NCBI RefSeq assembly: GCF_016741875.1
Contig: NZ_JAERRF010000018.1
Coordinates: 1-64,000 of the forward strand
Direction of reading: 5' to 3'
Source: Streptomyces coffeae
GTDB lineage: Bacteria; Actinomycetota; Actinomycetes; Streptomycetales; Streptomycetaceae
Length of the DNA: 64,000 nt
The position numbers and the translations under genes are program-made. The notes under the pieces are model-generated. The model worked only from the letters and a program-made list of their open reading frames with translations, was not told where the DNA came from and made no database searches. Below, piece by piece: positions 28,105 through 36,814 of this stretch; the stretch's first letter is position 1; the number at the start of each line of letters is the position of its first letter.

Positions 28105-28785
28105 TCAGCGGCCGGGTCGCTTCCCGTACTTCGCCGTGTAGGAACGGGCGATCCGCAACTGCTCTCGTTCCATCCACGGGGCCGCCACCAGCACGCTGGG
28201 CAGCGCCTCGCGGTCCGTGGTCACCGCGCGGAAAAGTCGGGAGACGGTCACATCGTGGTCGGGCCGGTACATCACCTCAATCGGATCGCCGACACCCAGC
28301 TCGCCCGGTTCGACGACACGCAGCATGGCCCCGGGCGAGGCGGCTTGGGTGAAGCGCCGCAGCCAGCCCTTCTCTCCGAGCCAGCCCGCGAAGGTGCGGC
28401 ACGGGATACGGCCGCCGGTCACCTCCAGCACCACCTTGGGGCCTATCCGCCAGCGTTCGCCGACCAGCGCCTCGCGCAGGTCGATGCCGAGGGTGGTGAG
28501 GTTCTCGCCGAAGCCACCGTTGGCCAGCGGGCGCCCCAGTTCGGGCTCCCAGCTGTCCAGGTCCTCGCGGGCGAACGCGTAGACGGCCCGGTCGTCCCCG
28601 CCGTGGGAGCGCAGATCGCACACCGCGTCCCCGGCCACACCACTCGCTCCCACCCCGGGGCGGCCTGGCGCACTCACCCGGACCGGCCCTTCGACCGGCT
28701 GCTTGTCGATGCCCGTCATGCCGGAAGCGGCATCGGTGAAGGCCACGGGCTTGGCCGACCCGACGTTCACACTGAGGATCTTCAT
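28105..28785 (-). CDS. MOSC domain protein (YiiM-like)
   Basis: 226 aa. It contains a MOSC (molybdenum cofactor sulfurase C-terminal) beta-barrel: GDAVCDLRSHGGDDRAVYAF, GENLTTLGID and the conserved Cys in GGRIPCRTFAGW. A C-terminal helical part ends with EREQLRIARSYTAKYGKRPG. YiiM-type proteins handle toxic N-hydroxylated compounds using a molybdenum cofactor, or carry the cofactor's sulfur. It is convergent with the enolase gene, 40 bp apart. Confidence 0.9.
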   Translation of the reverse strand: MKILSVNVGSAKPVAFTDAASGMTGIDKQPVEGPVRVSAPGRPGVGASGVAGDAVCDLRSHGGDDRAVYAFAREDLDSWEPELGRPLANGGFGENLTTLGIDLREALVGERWRIGPKVVLEVTGGRIPCRTFAGWLGEKGWLRRFTQAASPGAMLRVVEPGELGVGDPIEVMYRPDHDVTVSRLFRAVTTDREALPSVLVAAPWMEREQLRIARSYTAKYGKRPGR

Positions 28786-29094
28786 GGGAGTGTCAATCGA
28801 TGGAGCGATCCTGGAGACGGACTACAGCCTTGGTTGTCACGGTGACTCCACCGATCCTCTCGTTGAGTCAGGGGACTGCTTGCGGTGGAATGCCACGGGT
28901 TCCCTCTCCCAGCCAGCCGCAAAACACCCTCCTGATGGATGCCTCCGAACTGTCTCGACGTTCAGGCCCCAGAGTGCTCCCCCACCGGAGGCCATGACCA
29001 TGGGCCAGATGCACGGGTCCGTTTCCTCGCGCCAGGCGGAGGGAACTCGTAGTGCCGCAGTCCGACCCCGGAGGGTTACGACCCTGGAGGCACT
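28786..29094. other. Intergenic region, no gene seen
   Basis: 309 bp between divergent genes. It probably holds both promoters. A GGAGG ribosome site at the right end serves the downstream ATG at 29095. No repeats seen. Confidence 0.45.
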
Positions 29095-29739
29095 ATGGCT
29101 CTCGCCCGTAGCCCGGTTGCCCGTGCCTGGCGGCGCTGGAGGCACCCCCGTGACCTGCGGGTGTCACGGAACCCGATGAATGTCGAGGACGCCAACCGGC
29201 GCTTTCTGATGTACGGGGTGCTGCCGCTGTGGTTCGTACCGGCCGTGGCGGACTGGATCATGCACCGCAGAACCCGAATCGAGCACACCTCCGGAACACG
29301 CGAATCGGCCCTTCACGCACTGATGATGACCGAAGCGGGCGTCCCGGTCGCGATGGGGCTGCTGGCGCGGATCAATCCCCTGGTTCTCTCGGTCCTGGGA
29401 GGGGCGGCCGTCGCACACGGCGCCACCGCCCTGTGGGACGTCAGCCTGGCCACCGGCGAACGCGACGTGCGTCCGGTGGAACAGCACATCCACAGCTTCC
29501 TGGAGGTCCTGCCGCTCTCGGCGCTGGCCTTCACATCCTGTCTGCACTGGGACCAGGTCCGCCGCGTTCTGCACGGCGGCGAGGAACCCCAGGACTGGAA
29601 GCTGCTCCCGAAGGAGAACCCGCTTCCCGCCCGCTATCTGACGGGCATCGGGCTGGCTATCGGAGCGTTCGTCGCCCTGCCGTATGCCGAGGAGATGACC
29701 CGCTGCCTCAGAGCGAGCAGGGCACGTACGGCCGGGTGA
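29095..29739 (+). CDS. Integral membrane protein of unknown function
   Basis: 214 aa with three to five hydrophobic segments: about 40-57 (YGVLPLWFVPAVADW), 76-110 (two, including VPVAMGLLARINPLVLSVLGG), 145-162 and 183-200. A conserved-looking His/Arg-rich loop (DWIMHRRTRIEHTSGTRESA) and VRPVEQHIHSFLEVLPL could bind metal, but no known family signature is clear. The start is ATG at 29095, with GGAGG six bases upstream. It stands alone. Confidence 0.7.
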   Translation: MALARSPVARAWRRWRHPRDLRVSRNPMNVEDANRRFLMYGVLPLWFVPAVADWIMHRRTRIEHTSGTRESALHALMMTEAGVPVAMGLLARINPLVLSVLGGAAVAHGATALWDVSLATGERDVRPVEQHIHSFLEVLPLSALAFTSCLHWDQVRRVLHGGEEPQDWKLLPKENPLPARYLTGIGLAIGAFVALPYAEEMTRCLRASRARTAG

Positions 29740-29761
29740 CCGCCGCGGGGCCGCTCACCGT

Positions 29762-29943
29762 TCAGGGCCGCTTGCCCACCCCGCCGGCCACCTCGTGCAC
29801 ACGGCCCGCGGGCGAGTCGGCCGCCGGCGGAGCACCACGTCGAACAGCTCCGGGGAGCCCGCGCGCCGCGCACGTCCCGGGTGACCGCGGCCCGGTACGC
29901 CGCGGCCGCGTCCTCGGTGTGCAGCACCTGGAAACGCAGCCCC
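29762..29943 (-). pseudogene. Remnant of NAD-dependent epimerase/SDR gene
   Basis: In one minus frame the segment reads LRFQVLHTEDAAAAYRAAVT then RDVRGA, matching the late part of atypical-SDR epimerases. In another frame it continues AGSPELFDVVLR, the near-C-terminal motif of the same family, and a third fragment ends GGVGKRP at the stop. The pieces are in family order but in different frames, with the middle missing, so this is a decayed gene with frameshifts and an internal deletion. The rest of 29740-30149 holds nothing else. Confidence 0.5.
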
Positions 29944-30149
29944 GGCCTTCGGGCCTTCTCTGAGCGTCTGAGTCGGCCGGGCGGGGGCTCCGTGTTCGAT
30001 CACGGGGCGGGGGCGGTGTGGCCGCCCAGCAGGTTGCCGGGAGCGACCCCACCGCCCGCCGCCGTGGCCGATCTCCTCGCCTCGCCTTGCGGTTGGGGCC
30101 AGCTAAAGGGAGACCGGTCCGCCCGGTGGGAGAGGCGGGCTCGCCGCTG

Positions 30150-30968
30150 CTACGTCGACTTCCGGTAGGTCCGGAACGCCCGTGTGGCCAGGAAGGCCAT
30201 CACGAGGACCGCCGCCGCGAGCAGTCCCAGATGTGCCCAGACCGTGCTCCAGTCGGGGTGTGCGAGCATCGCCTGCCGCGCCGCGACGACCGCCCATTCC
30301 ATGGGGTTGTACTCGGCGACGTGCCCGACCCAGCTCGGAGCGAGGTGCAGGTCCATCACAGCGGAGCTGAGGAACATCAGCGGCAGCGTGGTGAATTGGG
30401 AAATGGCGATCAGCGTGGCCTGCTGACGGGTCAGCAGTGCGATGGCATTGGACAGTGCCGAGAAGATCAGCGTCAGCAGTACCGCGGCGAGGATGGTGAC
30501 ACCGACGCCTGATGGGCCACCGGGGAAGGGGGCGCCGGCGAGCAGCGCGATGACCACGATGATCAAACTTTGGATGACGGTCTGGATTCCCTGGTAGGCC
30601 ATGGTCGCGCACATCATGGCGCCTCGGCTGGCAGGGGAGGTGAGCAGCCGGTCCATCACACCCCGGTCGATGTCCTGGAGATATGCCGTCCCCGACCAGG
30701 CGCTCGCGAACAGCGCGGTCATCATCACCACACCAGGCGTGAGGAATTGGAGGAATCCGCCGCCACCGTGCGCGAATCCGGGCAGGTTCACGACCGCACG
30801 GAAAAGCTGTCCGAACAACAGCAGCCAGATCACCGGCTGCACGAGCCCCATCACGAGGAAGGTGGGCATCCGCCGCAGTGTGCGCAGCAGGCGGCCGGTG
30901 AGGAACACGGAGTGTGCGAGCACCGTCATCGGACGCGTGCAGAGCGGCTTGGTGTGTACGGTGCTCAT
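30150..30968 (-). CDS. ABC-2 type transporter permease (DrrB-like)
   Basis: 272 aa with six predicted transmembrane segments and the ABC-2 membrane signature (LTPGVVMMTALFASAWSG, then RGVMDRLLTSPASRGAM). It forms the membrane channel of a drug or lipid exporter with the ATPase encoded directly upstream; the two reading frames overlap by four bases (ATGA), so they are co-translated. DrrAB-type exporters often confer self-resistance to an antibiotic; the cargo here is not readable. Confidence 0.92.
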   Translation of the reverse strand: MSTVHTKPLCTRPMTVLAHSVFLTGRLLRTLRRMPTFLVMGLVQPVIWLLLFGQLFRAVVNLPGFAHGGGGFLQFLTPGVVMMTALFASAWSGTAYLQDIDRGVMDRLLTSPASRGAMMCATMAYQGIQTVIQSLIIVVIALLAGAPFPGGPSGVGVTILAAVLLTLIFSALSNAIALLTRQQATLIAISQFTTLPLMFLSSAVMDLHLAPSWVGHVAEYNPMEWAVVAARQAMLAHPDWSTVWAHLGLLAAAVLVMAFLATRAFRTYRKST

Positions 30969-31978
30969 TTCGCCGCCTCCAGGGCCTTCGGGTCCTCGTC
31001 GCCGACGGTCAGAGGGCTGTGGCCGACGTGCCGGAGGTAGACGTCATCGAGTGATGGGCGGGCAAGTGTCGCAGAGGTCACGGCGATGCCTGCTTCTTCG
31101 AGTGCGGCCAGCACGGGCGGCAACGCACGGGCACCGTCGTCGGTGCGGCCGCGGACCGTGCACCCGTCCAGGGTGATCTCGCGTAGCACCGGCACCCGTT
31201 GCAGCACCGCGGGTGCTCTGCTGTCGGTCGCGGCGAGCTCGACCTGTACCGCGTCGCCGCGCAGGTCGCTCTTGAGGTCCTCCGGGGTGCCTTCCGCGAC
31301 GACGGTGCCGTGGTCGACGATCGCGAGCCGGTCGGCGAGGCGGTCGGCCTCGTCGAGGTAGTGCGTCGTGAGCAGGACCGTCATCTGCTCATCCCCGGCC
31401 ATCCTGGCGATCTCGTGCCACATCTCGCTCCGAGCCTGGGGATCCAGACCCGTGGTCGGCTCGTCGAGGAACAGGACCTGCGGGCGGTGCATCAGCCCGA
31501 GTGCGACGTCCAACTTGCGCGCCATGCCGCCGGAGTAGGTGCTGACCGGCCGGTTCGCGGCGTCGGCCAGGCCGAACCTGTCGATGAGCTCCCGCGCCCG
31601 CGCCTTGGCGTCGCGACGGGACATCCCGTGGAGGCGGCCCGCAAGCAGCAGGTTCTCGGTCGCGGTCTCCATCGGGTCCGTGCCGGGCTTCTGAGCCACG
31701 AATCCGATCGCCTGGCGCACCCGGTCCGGCCTTGCCGCAACATCGATGCCGGCGATGCGTGCCGACCCCGAGTCGGCGACCGCCAGCGTGGAAAGAATCT
31801 TCACCGTGGTTGATTTGCCTGCCCCGTTCGGACCGAGCAGCCCGAAGACGGTCCCCTTCGCCGCCCAGAAGCTCAGCCCCTGCAACGCGGTGACCGGGGG
31901 TTTGTTCCTGCCTGTCGAGTAGGTCTTGACCAGATCAACGGCTTCCAGAGCCGCTTCTGATCGCCTCACTGCAACCAT
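30965..31978 (-). CDS. ABC transporter ATP-binding protein (daunorubicin-resistance DrrA type)
   Basis: 337 aa. Walker A GPNGAGKST near 50, Q-loop in FVAQKPG, signature STYSGGMARKLDVAL, Walker B VLFLDEPTTGLDP and H-loop TTHYLDEADRLAD are all intact. The C-terminal domain (about 240-330) matches the DrrA regulatory extension (LARPSLDDVYLRHVG). It powers the permease gene that overlaps its 3' end. The start is the ATG at 31978. No regulator gene is adjacent. Confidence 0.93.
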   Translation of the reverse strand: MVAVRRSEAALEAVDLVKTYSTGRNKPPVTALQGLSFWAAKGTVFGLLGPNGAGKSTTVKILSTLAVADSGSARIAGIDVAARPDRVRQAIGFVAQKPGTDPMETATENLLLAGRLHGMSRRDAKARARELIDRFGLADAANRPVSTYSGGMARKLDVALGLMHRPQVLFLDEPTTGLDPQARSEMWHEIARMAGDEQMTVLLTTHYLDEADRLADRLAIVDHGTVVAEGTPEDLKSDLRGDAVQVELAATDSRAPAVLQRVPVLREITLDGCTVRGRTDDGARALPPVLAALEEAGIAVTSATLARPSLDDVYLRHVGHSPLTVGDEDPKALEAAK

Positions 31979-32069
31979 CGCCGCACACCTTTGTCAGAAT
32001 CTGGTGTGACTCTCACCTTCCTTGCGTCACCGGACACAAGGAGGCTGAATGGCGAGGGCTGGCTGAACC

Positions 32070-32759
32070 CTACGGTGAGATGTCGCAGGTGACGCTAACA
32101 AGGCGCGCGAGCATCCGCAAATGATGTCTCACCCCGCGAAGCCCGTGCCCCGGAGACCGGTGAGCAGCCACCTGGCGAAGGGTGCGCCGCGTACGTACGG
32201 ATCGGGCCCGTGTGGGATCGGGGGTACGGTGCCGGGAGCCGCGGGCGTCGTCCTTCTTCACCAGCAGCCACGCCTCCCGGTCCGTGCCCTGGCGGATACG
32301 GGTGAGCGCGTATCCGCCATGGAGTTTGTGGCCGTGCAGCAGAAACGAGGCATGGCCACGTTCCAGAGCATCCGCGAACGGAACCTCCTTGCCACGGCGG
32401 TCCGCCGAGGTGCTGCGGTACGTCCCCTCGTCCCACAGAATGACGGTGCCCGCTCCGTACTCGCCTTCGGCGATGGTGCCCTCGAAGTCCGCGTAGTCGA
32501 GCGGATGGTCTTCTGTGGGCATCGCGAGCCGCTTTTCCTGGGGATCGCCCGAGGGCCCCTTGGGTACGGCCCAGGACTTGAGGACGCCGTCCACCTCGAG
32601 ACGGAAATCGAAGTGCGTGGTCGTGGCGTCATGGATCTGCACGACGAAGGAGGGTCGCTGACCTGGACGTCCGCCGCGGCTCGCGCCGCCCCTCGGCTCC
32701 GCTGACTTCGCGAAGTCCCGCTTGCGTCGATATTCCTCGAGGCCATCGGTCGTCGGCAT
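32070..32759 (-). CDS. LigD-type DNA 3'-phosphoesterase domain protein
   Basis: Stand-alone phosphoesterase domain as in bacterial LigD, which trims 3' ends during non-homologous end joining. Motifs: FVVQIHDATTTHFDFRLEVD (metal-binding His/Asp), SWAVPKGPS, DHPLDYADFEGTI, GTVILWDEG and HKLHGGYALTRI. The ATG at 32759 has AAGGAGG just upstream; the frame opens much earlier (33053) but that part is not conserved-looking. After WLLVKKDD (near 32290) the frame turns Arg-rich. In the +1 frame the same DNA reads DPYVRGAPFARWLLTG and stops at 32129, a more natural tail, so a one-base frameshift is likely near 32250-32290. The catalytic domain is unaffected. Confidence 0.85.
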   Translation of the reverse strand: MPTTDGLEEYRRKRDFAKSAEPRGGASRGGRPGQRPSFVVQIHDATTTHFDFRLEVDGVLKSWAVPKGPSGDPQEKRLAMPTEDHPLDYADFEGTIAEGEYGAGTVILWDEGTYRSTSADRRGKEVPFADALERGHASFLLHGHKLHGGYALTRIRQGTDREAWLLVKKDDARGSRHRTPDPTRARSVRTRRTLRQVAAHRSPGHGLRGVRHHLRMLARLVSVTCDISP

Positions 32760-33169
32760 GGTTCCCTCCTTCCGGCGCAGTGCCACGCGCACCAGGGTCA
32801 TGTCCGCCCGGCCGGCGACCGGCGCTCGCCGGGACACCGGGACACCACGGGGCCGCCGCGACGCAAACTCGCGGGTAGACGCATTCCCAACCGGGCAGGT
32901 ACCCGGCCGAGGTGCCACTAACCGGGCGCAATGTCGAGGACGAGACGGTCTCCCGGGGCCCACCCGCTCGTGGCACACGGCGACCTCAACACTGAGCGTC
33001 ACGATGCAATACCACGCGTCACAGCCGCAGGTCGGAAGGTCACACCTCAGCAAAATAACCTATAACGCCCACATGGGACATACTCGACAATAGGTTGAGA
33101 GAAAGAGGCAGCTGAGGACGAGGCCCGCGGCGGTGTTCGTGCCGCTGACGGAACCCGCCCCTGGAACAG
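32760..33169 (+). promoter_or_regulatory. Promoter region of gas vesicle operon
   Basis: 410-bp intergenic gap between divergent genes. Near the right end an AT-richer stretch carries a 7-bp inverted repeat, AACCTAT (33057-33063) and ATAGGTT (33090-33096), about 75-110 bp before gvpA. It is the only obvious place for the operon promoter; sigma-factor boxes are not clear enough to call. Confidence 0.4.
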
Positions 33170-33628
33170 GTGAGCGTGGTGACCGTAGTAAGCCAGCAAG
33201 GTCAGTATCTGGACCGGTCCGGCTCCAGCAGCTTGGTCGACGTGGTCGACCTCATCCTGGACAAAGGCCTGGTCATCGATGTGTATGTCCGGGTGTCCCT
33301 GGTGGGGATCGAGCTGTTGACCATCGACGCCCGCGTCGTGGTCGCCAGTGTCGACACGTATCTGCGCTTCGCGGAGGCGACGAATCGTCTCGACCTCGCC
33401 CGCAGCGGCACCGAAACCCACGGTCTGCCCGGTCTGATGGACGAGTTGCGCGAAGGCGGCAGCCGGAAGAAGACCAAGGGAGCGCTGGAAGGCGTCAAGG
33501 AGACGGTCTCCGACCTGATCCAGAGCGACGACGAAGGCACGGAGGACGAGGACGTGGAACGCGCCGAGGAGAAGGAACGGCCCCGGCGCAAGCGGAGTTC
33601 CACGGCCCATAGGGAGCGCGAGCGGTGA
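33170..33628 (+). CDS. gvpA: Gas vesicle structural protein GvpA
   Basis: 152 aa. Residues about 18-75 are the GvpA shell signature ([39 protein letters not shown]), which self-assembles into the ribbed hydrophobic wall. The C-terminal half is a long charged extension ([18 protein letters not shown]) not found in classical 70-aa GvpA but usual in streptomycete versions. GTG at 33179 is an alternative start, with AGGTGAG a few bases before it, and gives the family-like MTVVS beginning. It opens an eight-gene operon; its last codons overlap gvpF (ATGA). Confidence 0.9.
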   Translation: MSVVTVVSQQGQYLDRSGSSSLVDVVDLILDKGLVIDVYVRVSLVGIELLTIDARVVVASVDTYLRFAEATNRLDLARSGTETHGLPGLMDELREGGSRKKTKGALEGVKETVSDLIQSDDEGTEDEDVERAEEKERPRRKRSSTAHRERER

Positions 33629-34431
33629 TGGCGGATAACGGACGTGCCTGTTATGTCTACGGTGTCGTGACGGGCGACCGCAGCGACGACAGCGTCAAGG
33701 ATCTGCCCGCGGTCGGCACTCCGGATGCAGCGGTCATGCTGGTACGCCACGAAGGTCAGGCCGCCGTGGTCAGCGAGGTGCCCACCGACAAACCACTGGG
33801 CACCCCCGACGATCTGCGGACGCATGCCCAGGTGCTGGATGCCCTGGCAGCCGACGCCTCGCCCGTTCTCCCCTTCCGCTTCGGCACCGTGGTCCGCGAC
33901 ACCGACGCGGTCGCCGACGAGCTGCTGACCGAGGGGCACGACGACTTCGACCGGGCGCTCGAACGGCTGCGGGGCCGCTCGCAGTTCACCCTGCGGGCGC
34001 GCTATGTGCAGGACGCGGTGCTGCGTGAGGTGCTGGACGAACAGCCGGAGGCCAAACGACTCAGGGAAGAGCTCCAGGGGCTTCCCGAGGAGGCGGGCTA
34101 CAACGAGCGGATCCAGCTCGGGCAGCTGGTGATGGACACCCTCGCCACCAAGCGGGAAGTGGACACGCTCGAAGTGGTCCGGCGGCTGGGGCCGTTGGCA
34201 CTGGCGTCGGTCACCTCGGAACCGTCGTCCGCCGAAGGTCTGGTCAATGCCTCCTTCCTGGTCGAGGACGCGCGGCGGGCGGAGTTCGAGCAGGCTGCCG
34301 AGAAGCTGGCCGGCCACTGGCGCGAGCGGGTGCACCTCCGGCTGCTCGGACCACTGGCCCCCTACGACTTCGTCGCCGACGCGCTCGAAGCAGGGCAGGA
34401 ATCGGCGCCCGGGACGGACGAGGGCGGTTAG
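33625..34431 (+). CDS. gvpF: Gas vesicle protein GvpF/GvpL family
   Basis: 268 aa. GvpL/GvpF fold: [11 protein letters not shown] at the N-terminus, [13 protein letters not shown] near 85-97, a helical middle and the C-terminal GPLAPYDFV motif. These proteins bind GvpA and are minor components needed for nucleation of the vesicle. It overlaps gvpA by four bases and precedes gvpG by two. Confidence 0.92.
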   Translation: MMADNGRACYVYGVVTGDRSDDSVKDLPAVGTPDAAVMLVRHEGQAAVVSEVPTDKPLGTPDDLRTHAQVLDALAADASPVLPFRFGTVVRDTDAVADELLTEGHDDFDRALERLRGRSQFTLRARYVQDAVLREVLDEQPEAKRLREELQGLPEEAGYNERIQLGQLVMDTLATKREVDTLEVVRRLGPLALASVTSEPSSAEGLVNASFLVEDARRAEFEQAAEKLAGHWRERVHLRLLGPLAPYDFVADALEAGQESAPGTDEGG

Positions 34432-34433
34432 CC

Positions 34434-34685
34434 ATGGGACTGTTCACCGGACTGCTCACCCTGCCCCTCGCACCGGTGCGTGGCGTTGCCTGGATCGCCG
34501 AGCAGATCCGCGAGGAAGCCCGTCGACAGCTCTACGACCCCGCCGTCATCCAGCAGCGCCTCGAGGAGGTCGCCCAGGCTCGGGACAGCGGTGAGCTCGG
34601 TGAGGAGGAGGCGGCCGAGCTGGAGAGCGAGCTGGTCCGCCGCCTGATGTCCGGCGGCCCGCCCTCCGGGGGCTTGGAGGGCTGA
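34434..34685 (+). CDS. gvpG: Gas vesicle protein GvpG
   Basis: 83 aa. N-terminal MGLFTGLLTLPLAPVRG followed by VAWIAEQIREEARRQLYDPA and an acidic helix is the GvpG signature. It is a small accessory protein essential for vesicle assembly in other species and probably works with GvpF/L. Start ATG at 34434, two bases after the gvpF stop. Confidence 0.92.
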   Translation: MGLFTGLLTLPLAPVRGVAWIAEQIREEARRQLYDPAVIQQRLEEVAQARDSGELGEEEAAELESELVRRLMSGGPPSGGLEG

Positions 34686-34688
34686 GCC

Positions 34689-35120
34689 GTGCCCCGAGAG
34701 CAACGGCGCGCACGCGAGGAACACGGCCGTGAGGAGAACGCGGAACGCGGCCGCGAGCGGAAACCGGAACGCGCACGCGAGGAACACGGCCGCGAGCGGG
34801 AGCCGGAACGCGCACGTGCACGGAAGCAGGCCCGCCCCCGTCGGGAGCGGAGCAGCCAGGGCATCGGTGCCCGTGACGCGGCCCTGAGCGCCGCTCGCCA
34901 GGTACAAGAGCTCACCGGGCGCGATCCGGAAGGGGTCACATCGCTGGAGCGCCGGGAGGACGGCTGGGTGGTCGGCATCGAGGTGGTGGAGACCCACCGC
35001 GTACCGGACTCCACCGACATCCTCGCCGAGTACCGCGTCGAGGTGGACAACGACGGCGAGCTCCTCACCTACCGGCGCGACCACCGCTACTACCGGGGCA
35101 GGTCGGAGGAGCGGACATGA
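34689..35120 (+). CDS. gvpO: Gas vesicle protein GvpO
   Basis: 143 aa with GTG start. The C-terminal 80 residues (ARQVQELTGRDPEGVTSLER ... DILAEYRVEVDNDGELLTYR) are the GvpO domain. The N-terminal 60 residues are a highly charged Glu/Arg tract with an internal duplication (ERAREEHGRE repeated, DNA about 34707-34816), likely disordered or coiled coil. GvpO is a soluble assembly or regulatory factor. It lies three bases after gvpG and overlaps gvpJ by four. Confidence 0.85.
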   Translation: MPREQRRAREEHGREENAERGRERKPERAREEHGREREPERARARKQARPRRERSSQGIGARDAALSAARQVQELTGRDPEGVTSLERREDGWVVGIEVVETHRVPDSTDILAEYRVEVDNDGELLTYRRDHRYYRGRSEERT

Positions 35121-35476
35121 GCCAGAGCTCGGACTGGAACGTGCCGACCCGGCGCGCGGAGCCCTCACGCGAACCGGTCCGCCGTGGCACCGAGCCGTCG
35201 AGCCTCGCCGACATCCTGGAACGGGTGCTGGACAAGGGCATCGTCATCGCCGGGGACATCCAGATCAATCTGCTGGACATCGAACTGCTGACGATCAAGA
35301 TCCGGCTGCTGGTCGCGTCGGTGGACCGGGCCAAGGAAATGGGCATCGACTGGTGGGAGCACGATCCCACCCTCTCCTCCGGTGCCCGGGACGTCCTGGA
35401 GGAGAACGAACGGCTCCGGCGACGCGTCGGGGAGCTGGAGGCGGGCCGTGACGCGGACGGGGAGGACGAGCGGTGA
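35117..35476 (+). CDS. gvpJ: Gas vesicle protein GvpJ (GvpA-like minor shell protein)
   Basis: 119 aa. The GvpA-like core (SLADILERVLDKGIVIAGDI, then DIELLTIKIRLLVASVDRA) continues into EMGIDWWEHDP and a short coiled coil (VLEENERLRRRVGELEAG). GvpJ-type proteins cap or nucleate the vesicle tip. It overlaps both gvpO and gvpL by four bases. Confidence 0.9.
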   Translation: MSQSSDWNVPTRRAEPSREPVRRGTEPSSLADILERVLDKGIVIAGDIQINLLDIELLTIKIRLLVASVDRAKEMGIDWWEHDPTLSSGARDVLEENERLRRRVGELEAGRDADGEDER

Positions 35477-36264
35477 ACGAATCCCACGCCACCTGGCTGT
35501 ACGCGGTGACCACCGCCCCGCCCGGCAACGGCCCGCCGCAGGCGCTCACCGGTGTGACCGGAGTGGCGCATGAACCGGTGCGCCTGGTCGTGGGCTCGGG
35601 GCTGGCGGCCGTCGTCGGCTCCGTACCGCTCAGCGACTTCGCCGAGGAGGCGTTGCGCGACCACCTGGAGGATCTGCGATGGCTGGAACGGACGGCCCGC
35701 GCACACCACCGCGTGATCAACGAGTCGGCCCACCACGGGCAGGTGGTCCCACTGCGCTTCGCCACGCTCTACCACGACGACGACCGCGTCCGGGCCATGC
35801 TCGACGAGCGCCGGGACGACCTCATGGACACCCTCGGCAGGGTGGAGGGCCGGACCGAGTGGGGCGTCAAGGCGTATGTCGACCCCGGTGCCTTCGCCGC
35901 CGCCCCTGCCGAGGACACAGGCGGTGGTGACCGCCCGGGAACCGCCTATCTGATGCGCCGCCGCGCCCAGCGGCAGGAGCGGGATACCGCGCACGACCGC
36001 GCCGCCGCGCGGGCGGAGGAGATCCACACCGCACTGGCCGCGCCGGCGGTGGCCACGGCCGCGCATCCTCCGCAGGACACCGCGCTGGCCGCGTACGAGG
36101 GGTGGATGGTGCTCAACAACTCCTATCTGGTGCCCGACAACGCCACGGACGACTTCACCGCCATCGTGGACGCCCTCCGGGAGCGCTACCCGGACATCAC
36201 CCTGGAGCTCAGCGGCCCGTGGCCGCCTTATTCGTTCACCGCTCCGCCCGAGGAGTCGCCATGA
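35473..36264 (+). CDS. gvpL: Gas vesicle protein GvpL/GvpF family
   Basis: 263 aa, GTG start. GvpL/F fold: WLYAVTTAPP, VVPLRFATLYHDDDRVRAML, then WGVKAYVDP and the C-terminal GPWPPYSFTAP motif. It is the second member of the family in the operon (see 33625) and is a minor vesicle protein or assembly scaffold. It overlaps gvpS by four bases. Confidence 0.92.
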   Translation: MNESHATWLYAVTTAPPGNGPPQALTGVTGVAHEPVRLVVGSGLAAVVGSVPLSDFAEEALRDHLEDLRWLERTARAHHRVINESAHHGQVVPLRFATLYHDDDRVRAMLDERRDDLMDTLGRVEGRTEWGVKAYVDPGAFAAAPAEDTGGGDRPGTAYLMRRRAQRQERDTAHDRAAARAEEIHTALAAPAVATAAHPPQDTALAAYEGWMVLNNSYLVPDNATDDFTAIVDALRERYPDITLELSGPWPPYSFTAPPEESP

Positions 36265-36449
36265 CACACGCGGTCGAACGGCGGGAAGTGGCGCTCGTGG
36301 ACCTCCTGGACCGGGTTCTGGCAGGGGGCGTGGTGATCGCCGGGGAGATCACCCTGACCATCGCCGATGTGGATCTGGTGCGGATCTCCCTGCGCGCGCT
36401 GATCGCCTCGGTGCGCATGGAGGACCAGGACGGCGACGATGGCCACTGA
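36261..36449 (+). CDS. gvpS: Gas vesicle protein GvpS (GvpA-like)
   Basis: 62 aa. A minimal GvpA-like core: VALVDLLDRVLAGGVVIAGE, ITLTIADVDLVRISLRALIA. The start ATG at 36261 overlaps the gvpL stop (ATGA). It is an accessory shell-like protein seen in actinobacterial and Bacillus gvp clusters. It overlaps gvpK by 11 bases. Confidence 0.88.
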   Translation: MTHAVERREVALVDLLDRVLAGGVVIAGEITLTIADVDLVRISLRALIASVRMEDQDGDDGH

Positions 36450-36795
36450 CCCCACCCCCACCCACGGTGGCCGTCCGGACCTGCCCGGCCGCGCCAACCG
36501 GCTCGGTCCTTCCGGCGAGGTGCCCCGCCGGATCGAGGTCGACAAGGAGTCGGCACGCCAGAGCCTGGCCGGCCTGGTGCTCACCATCGTGGAGCTTCTG
36601 CGCCAGTTGATGGAGCGTCAGGCACTGCGGCGGATCGACCAGGGTGGCCTCAGCGACGAGCAGATCGAGAAGCTCGGACTGACCCTGATGGCTCTGGAGG
36701 AGAACATGACCGAACTGCGCGAGCACTTCGGCCTGACCGAGGAGGACCTCAACCTCGACCTCGGCCCACTGGGCCCCCTCCTCCCTCGCGACTAG
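36439..36795 (+). CDS. gvpK: Gas vesicle protein GvpK
   Basis: 118 aa. The GvpK core (ESARQSLAGLVLTIVELLRQ, LMERQALRRID, LGLTLMALEENMTELREHFG) ends with LNLDLGPLGPLL. It is required for proper vesicle formation in other hosts. It is the last gvp gene; the next gene starts 19 bp later on the same strand and may be co-transcribed. Confidence 0.93.
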   Translation: MATDPTPTHGGRPDLPGRANRLGPSGEVPRRIEVDKESARQSLAGLVLTIVELLRQLMERQALRRIDQGGLSDEQIEKLGLTLMALEENMTELREHFGLTEEDLNLDLGPLGPLLPRD

Positions 36796-36814
36796 CACGA
36801 AGGGGCGATGGTTC

